Positions 37,804 to 49,407 of a stretch of 64,000 nt of DNA are shown in pieces. Under the pieces are notes generated by a model that saw only the letters and a list, made by a program, of their open reading frames with translations, was not told the DNA's origin and ran no database searches. The stretch covers positions 44,448,017-44,512,016 of the forward strand of contig CM042087.1 in the NCBI GenBank assembly GCA_023512835.1, in the 5' to 3' direction. The position numbers and the translations under genes were made by a program. The first letter of the stretch is position 1, and the number at the start of each line of letters is the position of its first letter. The stretch comes from Taxillus chinensis. Taxonomy: Eukaryota > Streptophyta > Magnoliopsida > Santalales > Loranthaceae.

Positions 37804-39900
37804 TCATACAACAAATCGATAGGTCACATATCGGCCTGCAGTCTCACTTGGTCGAATGATTTTCACAACTTGGCCCCGTTTCATCCCATAGTATCTAGCA
37901 ATTGGATCAGTCATCTGCATCCGAGGCAGCTGAGTACATTCATCCAATGCACAAAAGTAGACAACAAAACATCAGAACTTGGTTTGGAGTGGTATGCCAA
38001 TCAAGAGAAACATACAGTTGGACTCATATCCCAATCTATTACGTTGGGGAAGCCAGGCAGATAGAAATACATTAGTTAATTAACAATATTGGATAGCAGC
38101 TAGTTTAAAGAGTACATAATAAATAAAAACAAGCAAAACACAACTATATCAATATCACAACCAAGGTATGAAAAGACTTTAAAAACTATAACTCAATCAC
38201 AGCAAACTAATAACAATTGATGAATGATAAACCAATTAACTTTAAAAAGACCTATAGTCAAGATAAATGAGTCCTAACGATGACACATTCGCAATTAGTA
38301 ACATTTACAATAGACTACGCCACTACAGTAAACATGTACAAGATATCTTGAATCACAGCAAAATCGTCAAACTTAATCCAAAGACCTGAGGAATTTTGCT
38401 TGACTCTATATATATGTTTTGTTATGAAGGAAAATCAATTGTGATTTTTTTCCCAATTCAAAATTGCTAGCGTGTGTGTATTTTCAGAAGCATGACAACT
38501 ACGGAAGGAGAGGATTCCAGTCAGAAATCTGTGTGTGCGCACATGCCTGTGTTCATGTTACACTCATTTTTTGGTATCAGTTTTAATTATATTTTTCACG
38601 AAACATAAAAGCAAAACTTCTCAAGACAAACCTGAGTTTCTTTGACAGTGTACCTATCGAGCAACGCCTTCTTCTCCTCCTCTGTAAGGACCTGGTGCTC
38701 AGGAACAAGAACATGGTTTTTAATGTTAACCAACAACTCTGCGTCCTGTATGCAAAGAGCTTACAAATATTAATATTTTTGTTTACAACAAACAATTGAC
38801 ATATGATATCGAAAGAGTAATTTGAATTCAAAAAAAATTGCAATAGAAGGCAATTTCAGGTAGAAATTACGGGGCAAAAATCTCAACTCAATATAAAGCT
38901 CCCTAACATGCTTCATGCTTCAAATTTGCAAGGTGGAACACAAAAACCAATGCCTGTGGTTCCTAATATTCAATAATTGATTAGGATGGAAGAGATGCAA
39001 AAAAAAAAAACAACATACTACAATAAATGCATATATTTTCACCTGAAAAACCTCCAGGTGGAATTTCGAAGCTGCTTCAGCAATGCATGTCCTGGCGAAG
39101 GGAGTCAAATTCTGTTGCACAACCAATATAGCCCTGAAAACATTATCTGAGTTCATGCGATTCGTATAAGTCTTCATTGTCTTAACACCGACTTTCGGTT
39201 CCTCTGGAAAGAAGACATAAATCTGAACCATAAAAAACAAACAAACCAACCAACCAGAGAGGTCATAAGGAGAAGAGCAGCATGTCAACCATTAGGAAGA
39301 AATTCCACAAGTGAAATTTTTTTAAAGTATATGTTTGGGGTTGGTATACCCACATGTGGAAGGGGGGTGGATATGATAAAAACATTGTGCTGATAGAAGA
39401 GAACAGATTGCAAGTTGCAGACCAAAATTAATTCTACTTCCTGTCCTCTCTTCATTTACCCAACATTGTTAATAAGGGCATTAAGACAACAACCATCAAG
39501 CACAAAACGACGGCTCCTAATGAAATAAGAAGAAGAAGGCATTCTGCAGCAGTTAAAAAAAAAAGAGCATAACTAGAACTCATTGTGGTTCACCAATTAA
39601 TTATATCCACCCGAGTGCAGATGCTGGAATAAGAAGTGCGTCAGTAAAGAGGACAGCGTAGACCAGAAAAGTAGGAATTGGAACAAAGCTGGTGCACACC
39701 TGATCCGAGCTATTATCCCGCATCGGTTTGTTAATAACAAGATCCTCCCTTTTCATATTCTCTCCATACTTGCCGATAAAAGCTTCTTTAGACATTTCAA
39801 TTTCAAAATCGGCAACCAAATAATTGCGATCCTTCAGCATCTCCATCACTGTTCTTCGAATTCTATACAGCTTTGTGATTTCATCCTCCGATACAGACAT
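37804..39900 (-). CDS. NRPB5: DNA-directed RNA polymerases I, II and III subunit RPABC1 (RPB5), 206 aa
   Basis: A shared subunit of nuclear RNA polymerases; its N-terminal jaw domain contacts downstream DNA. Minus-strand exons are 39900-39700, 39222-39043, 38745-38632 and 37929-37804. They encode 67, 60, 38 and 41 residues, and every intron falls between codons with GT-AG ends. Exon 1 begins [20 protein letters not shown] and contains NMKREDLV. Exon 2 contains [20 protein letters not shown] and [20 protein letters not shown]. Exon 3 contains [19 protein letters not shown]. Exon 4 carries the conserved [20 protein letters not shown] and [14 protein letters not shown] at the C-terminus. Length matches the family (about 205-215 aa) and nothing is broken. 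A family with NRPB5-like paralogues exists in plants; the strong conservation favours the canonical form, but the RPE5-type alternative cannot be excluded by eye. Confidence 0.95.
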
Positions 39901-40372
39901 CTCTCTCTCTCTCTCTCTCTCTCTACCTGATAAGTAATTAGAGGGAAGTCAGAGACGATAACACTTACAAAAAAACAAACAAACAAACGAATCAAATCAA
40001 TTACAAAGCCTCTCAAAGTGCATGTAATTTGGAGACTTAGCAACTTCTCATCAACAAAGAGATGAAAAAAAAAAACAATTGCTAACGAACAAAATGAAGG
40101 ATCGATTGAACAGGCAAAGCCCAGAAGATCAGAGACAGAGCAAATAGACACACGGAAATCCTAGATTCTGTGCCTCCTTAAAAGCAACCCAAAGCCAAAG
40201 CCAAAGCGAAATTAAATTTTATGAATTTGCGGCGGAGATTGTAGGAAGTATGGAAGGAGATACCGTTGGTTGTGTCGGAAACGGTGAACGGAGAAGTGTG
40301 ACGCAGGGGAGGGGAGACGAGCACACCGGCTAGGGTTGCTTGCGAACTGAGTATTAAGGATGACAATTGCAA
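39901..40372 (-). promoter_or_regulatory. RPB5 5' UTR with probable leader intron and GA tract
   Basis: On the minus strand a (GA)n run (39901-39924) immediately precedes the ATG. Just upstream, ATCAG|GTAGAG at 39927/39926 is a good acceptor. AACG|GTATCT at 40264/40263 is a plausible donor, defining a leader intron of about 337 bp. The first UTR exon would lie at about 40264-40370. Leader introns are common in plant housekeeping genes. This is inferred from splice-site shape only. Confidence 0.5.
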
Positions 40373-41011
40373 ACTTGTACTGTGTTTTGTTTCCTGTTTA
40401 TTTGGGTCTTTTGACCCCCGTGCCCGTCTTAGGCAGCGGGGAGGGTTTGTGGCTGAATCTCATTGGATAAAGGTTGGCAATTTATTATTATTGTTACTTT
40501 TAAAAATTATAATTTTAATAATTTTTTATTACTCATAAATAATTTTAAATTAAATTAAACTAATTATTTTTAAAAATAATCATATTTAAAAAAATAAATT
40601 ACATAGGTATACGTCATTAAATTACTATTGTTTTTCTTGAATTTTTGAATTTATTAAATTAAATTACATTTTCAGATCCCATGTTGTGAAATTGAAGACA
40701 AAACGACGCCGTTTCGTTAGAATTTCAAAAAACCAAATGGATCGCACGCCCCCGGCCCCCATATCAAAATTTCAACATATATGTAAATTGAGTGCTTTTT
40801 TAATTTTTTTTTTTCTAGGCATATAATATACTTGGCATCAGTCATGAAATTACGGTGCTTGACTGTACATATAAAATAAAAGTAACTAACCTGGTTCACC
40901 AAACCAAGGCCTCCTCTCATGTTTTGAGGAGTAGTGCTACGTACCTACAATATAAACAACGATAGACCTCCATCAACAAACACATGCTATCAAATAGAAA
41001 AACCCAATCAT

Positions 41012-41054
<43 letters not shown>

Positions 41055-41543
41055 TCACACCAAATCCCTCCATCAACCTTCTCATGAACCGCGCCATATA
41101 TATAAAGTTGGCAATCTGACAATTGGCTATTGCACCAACTTCAGGAGAGTACTACTGGACAAATGAAGCGAGTTAGAAATGCGTTCACATATGCACCTTC
41201 AAGCAAAAGAAAAAGATATACACAATCATACAATCACGTAGGCATAGAAACATAACACAACCTTCGACCGTTAACTTGATCCCTCTGCTTGGTTTATAAA
41301 GTATGGAAAAGGAATAGTAGTATGAAAAAGGTGTGAATAACTTGATTTCCATAGATGATACGGAAATTGCATAGTAAATATAGAAAAGAATGTTGAGAAG
41401 TGTGAAATATTTTCTGTATCAAATTGGTTTGAAAATCTATGAAAGATATACAGTACAAATTCTCATACTATGTGAATCGGTTATGTGTCAAAATAAAATA
41501 ATAAAAGTAATTATAAACATAAAATAATTATTTATTATATTTC
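40373..41543. other. Spacer between RPB5 and the copia element
   Basis: AT-rich, with a TA microsatellite at 41015-41052. No gene seen. Confidence 0.5.
41015..41052. repeat. (TA)n microsatellite
   Basis: About 19 AT/TA units, uninterrupted. Confidence 0.9.
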
Positions 41544-41760
41544 TATAAAATTGAGAGTCAAATTTATTGTCTGTCTTATTACATTATTTGACTATCTATA
41601 TATACATGTAAGAGACACGGTTTACAATCAATTAATTTACGTGATATGTCATTTGCCAAAAATAGAATGTGTTCCAGTGCCGTATGCAGCAATACACGGT
41701 TTGCCAAAGATAGAATATTGCCCAGGACAGTAGTACAGCAACAGCACGGTTGGCACAATA
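41544..41760 (-). repeat. 3' LTR of the copia element
   Basis: 217 bp. On the minus strand it starts TATTGTGCCAACCGTG and ends CTCTCAATTTTATA. The final CA seen in the other LTR has become TA here. It is flanked by ATTTC on the outer side and by the polypurine tract on the inner side. Confidence 0.93.
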
Positions 41761-41776
41761 CTCCCCCTCACGTTGG
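41761..41776 (-). promoter_or_regulatory. Polypurine tract
   Basis: On the minus strand ACGTGAGGGGGAG abuts the 3' LTR start TATTG with no gap. It primes plus-strand DNA synthesis in LTR elements, and its position fixes the LTR boundary. Confidence 0.9.
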
Positions 41777-44700
41777 AGCATGAAGATAGCGAATGCCCAA
41801 CTTGCGAATGAGAAAGTCAAATTGATGGTGGGAGAGACCCTTAGTCAAGACATCAGCCAATTGCTCAGAAGTACGCACATGAGAGGTAACAATGTATCCC
41901 CATTGAATCGCATGACAAACAAAGTGACAGTCAATTTCAATGTGTTTTGTGCGTTCATGGAAAATAGGATTGGCAGCAATATGGAGAGCGACCTGACTAT
42001 CATAGTACAAATGCATAGGGGCAGAATGAAAGACCCCCAAAGAGCGTAAGAGACGCTTCAGCCATATCAGCTCACAACAGGTGGCAGCCATGGAACGATA
42101 TTCAGCTTCGGCAGAGGAACGAGACACAGTGTGTTGCTTCTTCGTTTCCCAGGAGATGGGAGAGTGACCGAGCAGAACAAAATACCCAAAAAGAGAACGA
42201 CGTGTCAAGGGATAACTCGTCCAATCAGAGTCACAATAAGCAGAGATATGTAAATCACTATCGGAATGCAAAAGAATGCCCTGTCCAGGATGCCCTTTCA
42301 AGTAGCGCACCACACGTAAGGCAGCCTCCCAATGTTCTTGGCGTGGATGTTACATGAACTGAGTGAGAATATGCACACAATAACATAGTTCAAATCAGGT
42401 GATGGTCAAGTATATCAATCGACCCACCAAGTGTCAATATTGTTGGGGATCTATCATGAATGGTCCGGTTGCCAAGGCAAGATGATGAGTAGGCTCAATC
42501 AGAACGATGCTGGTTTAGCCCCCAACAAGCTCGTTTCAGACACAATGTCTAACGCATACTTGTGTTGACACAGAAAGATGCCTGCAGAACTACGGGTCAC
42601 CTCGATGCCAAGAAAATATTTGAGGAGCCCCAAGTCCTTCATATGAAAGCAATTATTGAGATACCCCTTTAGTTTGTTCACAGCCATAAAGTCGGAGCCC
42701 GCAATAAGTAAATCATCAACATATACCAACACATGCAGGCAAACAAAATTCTTGGACCAAGTAAATAATGAGTAATCAGAATAAGATTGAACGAATCCAT
42801 AGGATGTCAAGGCAGCAGCCAATTTGGAAAACCAACACCGCGGTGCCTGGCGTAACCCATAAAGGGATTTGTTCAATTTACACACCTGTGTGGGATCGGT
42901 AGGCACAAATCTAGGAGGTAACTTCATGTATACCTCTTCGGTCAAATCACCATGGAGAAACGCGTTATGCACATCCATTTAATGAAGCTCCCAGTTTCGC
43001 ACTGCAGCAACAGCTAAAAATGTGCGCACAGTCACCATCTTGGCCACGGGCGCAAACGTTTCATTATGGTCAAGGCCTTCTACTTGACTGTTGCCCAAGA
43101 TAACTAGACGTGCCTTGTAGCATTCAATGGTGCCATCGGAATGATGCTTAATGCGATAGACCCATTTACAACCAAGCACTTTCTTGCCCGGGGGTAAGGA
43201 CACAAGGTTCCATGTCTGATTTTGCTCCAAAGCCGTGATTTCGTCACACATGGCTACACGCCACTTGACATCACGAGTGGCCTCCAAATACCGGGTAGGT
43301 TCAACAGCGGTTGTAACAGCAGCCAAGAAGGCCGGATGGCGAGCTGAAAAATGGGTAGAGGTGACATAATTCTCTATGGGATGAAGAACCGTACCTGAGG
43401 ACTGTGATTGAGAGGGTAAAGTAGCACAAACAATGAGCACTATAAGTCACATAATCCTTCAAGAGAATAGATGGTTTAGGCTGACGATGTCCTCTACCCA
43501 AAGATTTTATAGCCGGGTCACCATCCTGTTCGAGACTCATGAGGATGAAGCTGCATCGGATCGGTTGTACTCTGCACAGGATCGACTGTACGCCATGATC
43601 TCCCCCTTACTACTGTAGGACGCCCAGTAGTAGATGATAAAGGGGCAGAAATATCCCCTATAGGCTCGAGCGAATCGAACGTTGCAGTCCTATCCATATG
43701 TTCGGGTGGCAAACAGGATTGGAAAGGAGGTGCGACAACTTGTGTGAGGTCTGATGCATAGGGAAACACCGTTTCATGGAAAATCACATCGTGAGAAACA
43801 AAATATTCTCGTAATTCAATATCATATACACGCCACCCCTTTTTGCCAAATGGGTAGCCCAAAAAACACATTTTCTACTCCGGTCACTAAATTTATCTTT
43901 ATCACGTGCCACTCGGTGTGCATAACAAAGACATCCAAAAATCTGGAAGTAGTCATACTGGGGTATCTTGCCAAAAATTATCTCGTAAGGAGTTTTGCCA
44001 CCAAGAACAAGTTGGAGTACGATTGATCAAAAAACCAACGGTCAATACATATTCACCCCAAAATTCTGTGTTTTCACTTGACACGACCGTTTTGCTGAGG
44101 AGTGCCAACACAGGACGTTTGATGCATAATTCCATGGGTTTTAAAATATGTACCCAAGCTTGTGAATTCAGTTCCATTGTCACTACGCACAACTTTAACT
44201 GGTTTATTAAATTGTCGCTCAACCATAGTGCAAAAATTTGTAAGACTATGCGCAACCTCTTTCTTTTCAAGCAGGACAAAGATCCATATTGCTCAAGAAA
44301 AATCATCAACAATTGTAAGGAAATAAACAGTGCCACATGATGCAGGTGCTCTATAAGCACCCCACAAATCACAATGAATGAGTGAAAAACAGTCATCAGC
44401 TTTATTATCACTAACAGGAAAAACCTCACGAGTTTGATTAGCCCAATAACAAACATCACAGGGTAAATGGTCACCATGGCAATTGATTCTATCACTAAAT
44501 CCAGGAATAGCTGACAATACAGATGAAGATGGATGCCCTAAGCGACGATGCCACAATTCTTGCTCAGTGATTCCAGTAACTTTATTTGTGTGTACTCGTG
44601 CTACTGATTGAAATTGGTATATCCCATTGCACTGCTCACCCGCTCCAATCAGGATCCTCGAAGTGCGGTCCTGTATCACACACAATTTGTCAGTGAACAT

Positions 44701-46100
44701 AATAATACAATTTAGTTCTTACTGTAATTTTGCCACAGAAATAAGAGTGCAAGTCATATTCGGAACGAATAGAACATGATGCAAATATGAGTTTTCTCCT
44801 AACCACAATTTTCCTATTCTCACTGCAGTTGTCTGCTTTCCATTAGGAAGACCTATTGGGCATGGTGTGATTTCATGTATATCAAACAATAGGTTTATAT
44901 CTCCCGTCATATGATGTGAAGCACCAGAATTTACAATCCATTCATGAGAATATTTCTTACCAGAAAGTCGATCAATGCCCCATGTTTTATTAGCATTCAA
45001 CATGCCGATCAACGTTGCCCATTGATCTTCGCTAAGTCCTGGTATCTTTTTGCAGTCGGACTCCATCACTGTTCCCTCATATTGTCCGCTTGCGTTATTT
45101 GGAGTGGCATGTACCACATTAGCCAACACATTAGTCCCTTTGCGGCGCCCTATATTGTCCATATTGGGTTCCCCCCCTCATCCACGGCCTACCCCTTTCT
45201 CAGGTGCCCGTGATCTATCTCCCCACCAATCTGGATAGCCAATGACCTGGAAGCATTCATTGGCTCTATGTCCATTCCTACCGCAGTGAGAACACATTCT
45301 AGCGTTGCCCTTTGCACACCCAGTTACAGCTTTGAGGCCACGTCCTGCTTGTACAGCAGAACTCATCGCATCTCCTCCTTCGTCTTTGCTTCACGTCATA
45401 TTTCGGTGCCGCTTTTCTTAGATTATCATCGCGTACACCCTGTTAATAGTCGGCAATGATTCCATACTCAAAATATTAGAATAAACCGTTCCATACATCC
45501 CATCATCAAGGCCCATCAAAAATTGATGAACTCTCTCTTCTTCTTGCCTCCTTTCAAGTTCAATGGAAATGATGCACCTACATCCTTGACATCGACATGT
45601 GAGAATTGACTCATAATTCACCAATTCATCCCACATGGATTTTAATCGCCCGTAATACCCCACTACGGCCTGTCCCTGTTGTTTACAGCCTGCGATATCA
45701 ACCTTTAACTGATGAAGGCGCGGTCCATTACCAATGGAAAATCTCTGACGTATATCCTCCCACAAATCCTTCACGTTGTCCATATACGTTATAGTAGAAC
45801 GCAAAGCAGGTTCAATGGTATTAAACACCCAGGCAACTAGCATCGAATTCACCATCCACCAATCATCAATTTCGGATGAATCATCAGCTGGTTTAGCCAA
45901 TGTTCCATCAATAAAACCCAGTTTTTCTTTGCCCGTAACGCATTGCGCATCGCTCTTGCCCATTCTTCATAATTCTCTCCTTTTAGTTGCACATGCGTGA
46001 TGATAAGACCTAGATTATCTGCAGGATGCAAGTAGTATGGTGAAAGGGCGGTCTGCTCTTTTTCTCCTTCACCGATCTTCTTGTCACTGCTGCTACTCAT
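41768..46100 (-). pseudogene. Degenerate copia gag-pol polyprotein
   Basis: From the N-terminus: gag (from MSSSSDKKIGEGEKEQ at 46100; frameshift near 45950; then DDWWMVNSMLVAWVFNTIEP); stops near 45409 and 45382; a CCHC knuckle CSHCGRNGHRANEC (about 45290); protease with WIVNSGASHHMTG instead of the usual DSG (about 44930). The GAG-pre-integrase part has HRRLGHPSS and CDVC. The integrase core includes IHCDLWGAYR, VVRSDNGTEF and QQNGRVK-stop-KHR, where the catalytic Glu is now Lys and the next codon is TGA. RT (43440-42499) is nearly intact with FAPVAKM and YVDDLLIAG, broken by TAA in WELH-stop-MDVHNAFLHG. RNase H (42313-41768) has YCDSDW, SAEAEYRSMA and ADVLTKG. Protease and integrase should both be non-functional. 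Confidence 0.95.
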
Positions 46101-46134
46101 ACCGACTTAATGTTGGTTGCACTGAACCATCCAC

Positions 46135-46147
46135 GGCTCGGATACCA
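46135..46147 (-). promoter_or_regulatory. Primer-binding site, initiator-Met tRNA type
   Basis: TGGTATCCGAGC on the minus strand follows the 5' LTR end TTTTACA directly. The usual plant copia site is TGGTATCAGAGC, so one position differs. Confidence 0.88.
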
Positions 46148-46364
46148 TGTAAAATTGAGAGTCCAATTTATTGTCTGTCTTATTACATCATTTGACTATC
46201 TATATATACATGTAAGAGACATGGTTTACAATCAATTAATTTACGCAATATGCCCTTTGCCAAAGATAGAATGTGTCACAGTGCCATGTGCAGTAATACA
46301 TGGTTTGCCAAAAATAGAATATTGCCCAGGACAGCAGTACAGCAACAGCAAGGTTGGCGCAATA
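46148..46364 (-). repeat. 5' LTR of the copia element
   Basis: 217 bp; minus-strand start TATTGCGCCAACC, end CTCTCAATTTTACA. Its partner is 41544-41760. The 5-bp duplication ATTTC follows at 46365-46369. Confidence 0.93.
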
Positions 46365-46369
46365 ATTTC

Positions 46370-47675
46370 TTTTTTATATATATTTTCTACTCTAACCAAG
46401 CATATGGAAAACTAAAATTCCACCATCTTTCTTTTTACCCTTTTTTCTTTTTTCCTTTTCTACTTATTTTTTTTTCATACCTTTTTACACGGATTGCAAA
46501 AATAATTTAATTTAATTTAAATATTATATATATATATGCACAAAAAAAAAAAACAAAATCCGGCAATTGAAGAAACTAGCAACAAGCTCTGACTAGTTGG
46601 TTAATTGCCATGAAAATTGTGAACCAATTATAGCTTAGGGACTCTTAAATTTTTTATTGGTATACATCTAATTCTGGGCACCCAAACAAAAAAGACGAGA
46701 GATTAGAGCGGCATACGGTGAAACCAAATTGGATAGTGACATCAAATTAAAAAAGTAATCCAACAATTTCACAAAAATTATCCAACAATTCTTCTAGTGG
46801 ACGTACAAGGTTCTTGTATAATAATAATCCAACAACTTCACAAGAATTACAAGTAAAAAATAAAATAAAACAAACATCCATATTAAATATTTGTAGGGAT
46901 ATGGAAGAAAACATTAAATAGGAATAAAAAAATAAAGATAACAAAAATTATTTCTTACAATGAGCATATATTAAGTTTCACTCATTCCATGTGGTCCATC
47001 ATCCATATATAGAATTCGAGCGCCCGATGCAAATTTGGTTAATTTGCACGTACGGGCTTCCCCTGATACCCTATAGAATGTCATGCATGCCAAACCGAGT
47101 GAACATCTCCTTATTTTGTTTAGTTTGAGACTTTGAGGGGTTATTATTTGAAAATCGATCCCCATTTTCATTTTTTCAGTGAGTTTCCCTTCTATTTCTA
47201 AATTTTATCTTATTCATATTCTCATATTAATTAGCTATATATGTACTCCAAAGGACATTAGGAAAAGGAATATCTCGAAAACTAAAAATAAAATAAAAAA
47301 TTGAGTCCATGGATCTCTTCTAATGAAATCCAAACCGCCTCGGGACTCTATGAAAAGATGCATGTCGTTCCTATAAAATATAAATATATGTCAATATATT
47401 ACTCCGATATTTGGAAAAACATAGTTAAATGAAAAGAAAAAGGGAAACAAAGCAATTAAAAGTTAATCCGGACATGCAAGATAAGCAAGATAGATGTAAT
47501 ATAAAAAATGATCAGAAGCCGATTGTTACCATAAATAACTCCATTCTTTATACTATATATATATATATACGTATGTGAACGCCCTCCATGCATGCACGTC
47601 TATAATTTCACTTGCGCACGTTAGAGCTAGCGCCCATTCCAAGTTTCGAGCATCGACTCCTTTCCATCCTTCGCC
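46370..47675. other. Spacer and probable promoter of the PB1 gene
   Basis: AT-rich with poly-A and TA runs (TA at 47554-47569). The last 100 bp turn GC-richer and pyrimidine-rich, which fits a 5' UTR before the ATG at 47676. No other gene seen. Confidence 0.5.
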
Positions 47676-48318
47676 ATGCCTGGTGTTGCTGTCAATCCCA
47701 AAAGCAATGGCGCCGCTGCTGCCACCATCAAGTTTCTCTATAGCTACGGCGGCTCGTTCCTCCCTAGTCCCACCGATGGAAACCTCCACTACATCGGAGG
47801 CTACACCTACGTCCTCTGCGTTCACCGCTCCATCTCCTTTGCAGGTCTCTCTATCATCTACGTATCGCTCTCCTTTTCTCTCTCTGTCTGTTGTTGTTGT
47901 CGTTGTTGTTTTTTGTTTGGTTTTAGTGCTCGCGATCGTAATCAATTTTTGACTCCTCATTGCTGTCACAGAACTGTTGCTGAAGTTTAAGGAATCTTGC
48001 GGATCACCGGTCACCTTGCGGTGTCAATTACCGAATGTGAGCCTCGACACACTAATTTCCATCACCGATGACGAAGACCTTACTAATATTATCGAGGAAT
48101 ACGATAGCCTCATCAGTAATGTCGCACCTTCGTCCTCCTTTCCCAAGATCAGAGCCTTTCTCTCACCGTGCCCCTCCAAATCTCTCACCAGACTAATGTC
48201 TCCTCACCCTCCCACCGCCGCCACCTCTACCATCGCCCGCCGCCACCGTGGATCGGGCAAGCCACCGCTCTACAGGCCGCCGTCAAGGAACCCAAAACCA
48301 CCATCCCTGCTATGTTAG
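47676..48318 (+). CDS. PB1 (octicosapeptide/Phox/Bem1p) domain protein, 171 aa
   Basis: PB1 domains mediate head-to-tail protein association; plant members of this small family are mostly uncharacterised. Exon 1 is 47676-47844 and exon 2 is 47972-48318. The split codon G|AA restores ISFAELLLKFKESCG across a GT-AG intron, and the total is 516 nt in frame. The domain runs from about residue 17 (IKFLYSYGGSFLPSPTDGNL, with the conserved basic Lys) through YVLCVHRSISFAELLLKFKE and SPVTLRCQLPNVSLDTLIS. It ends in the acidic OPCA-like ITDDEDLTNIIEEYD. After IRAFLSP the tail is Ser/Pro/Arg-rich with no domain. The length resembles the short Arabidopsis PB1 proteins (about 170-190 aa). The last 35 residues (RRHRGSGKPPLYRPP onward) look unlike a conserved tail and could follow a small frameshift. 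Confidence 0.88.
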
Positions 48319-49407
48319 GCCCAGATTCTGAAATTTTCCATGTATAATATTTTCACGGCTCCGGATGAGTCATTTTAATTTACACTATTCCTACAATCCT
48401 AGCTATATTGAATGAAATTATTAAACATTTCTTTAAAAAAATCACTATTTAATATAACAATTTTATTTATATTCTACTCCAAGTTGGATGGTTATACTCA
48501 TGGCCTATGAAGTCATTTATTCTCACAATTTTTATTATGTTAATGAGTGGGTCAACTTAATATTTATTAATTGGTAGTCTCGACTAATTTGAATTTTTTA
48601 TATAACTTAAATATCATGTGAGCCGAACTCAAGTTGAATGTACGTAGTTATAGGCCATATAACCTTCTATTTATTGATGGACGAAGGGTCACACACCTAT
48701 TCTCATATTTATTAATAATCTAATGATAAGCTAAACTCAATATTTATTAACTAGCCACTATGATTGATATATAGTTAATTCACCGATCACAAACTAAATT
48801 AAGTTAAGAGTCACCTAAAACGGGTAGACCTAATATTAATATCATGCTAATTTTAAAATTGATAAGTTCATTTATGGGTTGTATAGCCTCTTATATTTAT
48901 TGATGGGATAAAGTTGATAAACCCCGGTATTTATTAATTGGTGATCATATTTAATATATTGTTAATAAGATTAATTTTAAAATGATTATTTTATGTGATA
49001 TTTAAATTAATCTTCCAGTTTATATCAAGCCGATCTCAAACTTTAGGGATTTTCCTTTTTTATTGATTCCAATGGATGATAAAAAAAAAAGTTCCTAAAT
49101 GAGATATTAACTCTAAGGATGAATTAAAATGATTTTTTTTTTTAGTTTTACGTCCTATTTTTACTAAGACAATGTATCTTTTTATCAAAAAAAAAAAGGG
49201 GGGGCTGGATGTCTGGGAATGATTTTAAAATATCTAAGTTCGAAAATAATGGTATTTGCTAGCTACAACATAGAAATAATCAGTCAAAATAAATTTATTT
49301 AAAATCTGATTCAAAACCCACGTAGCACATATAGGTATTTAAGAAAAGTATTGAATCAATTTTTTAATGAATAAATTCAATCACAACATGGAATAAATAA
49401 TACATAT
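48319..49407. other. AT-rich spacer with diverged internal repeats
   Basis: Phrases such as ATATTTATTAATTGGT and CTATTTATTGATGG recur at about 48555, 48670, 48740, 48880 and 48925, suggesting an old loosely periodic repeat. No gene. Bases 49403-49407 (CATAT) are the target duplication of the solo LTR. Confidence 0.45.

Larger units (their letters stand above)
41544..46364 (-). mobile_element. Complete, inactive Ty1/copia LTR retrotransposon with 5-bp target duplication
   Basis: A 4821-bp element read on the minus strand. It has two LTRs of 217 bp, a tRNA-iMet-type primer site after the 5' LTR, a degenerate gag-pol, and a polypurine tract directly against the 3' LTR. The target-site duplication ATTTC is present at 41539-41543 and 46365-46369. 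Domain order is gag, zinc knuckle, protease, integrase, RT, RNase H, which defines Ty1/copia. The termini are TA...CA (5' LTR) rather than TG...CA. The two LTRs differ at 19 of 217 aligned positions by my hand count, so the insertion is old. Nested insertions are absent. Confidence 0.95.
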
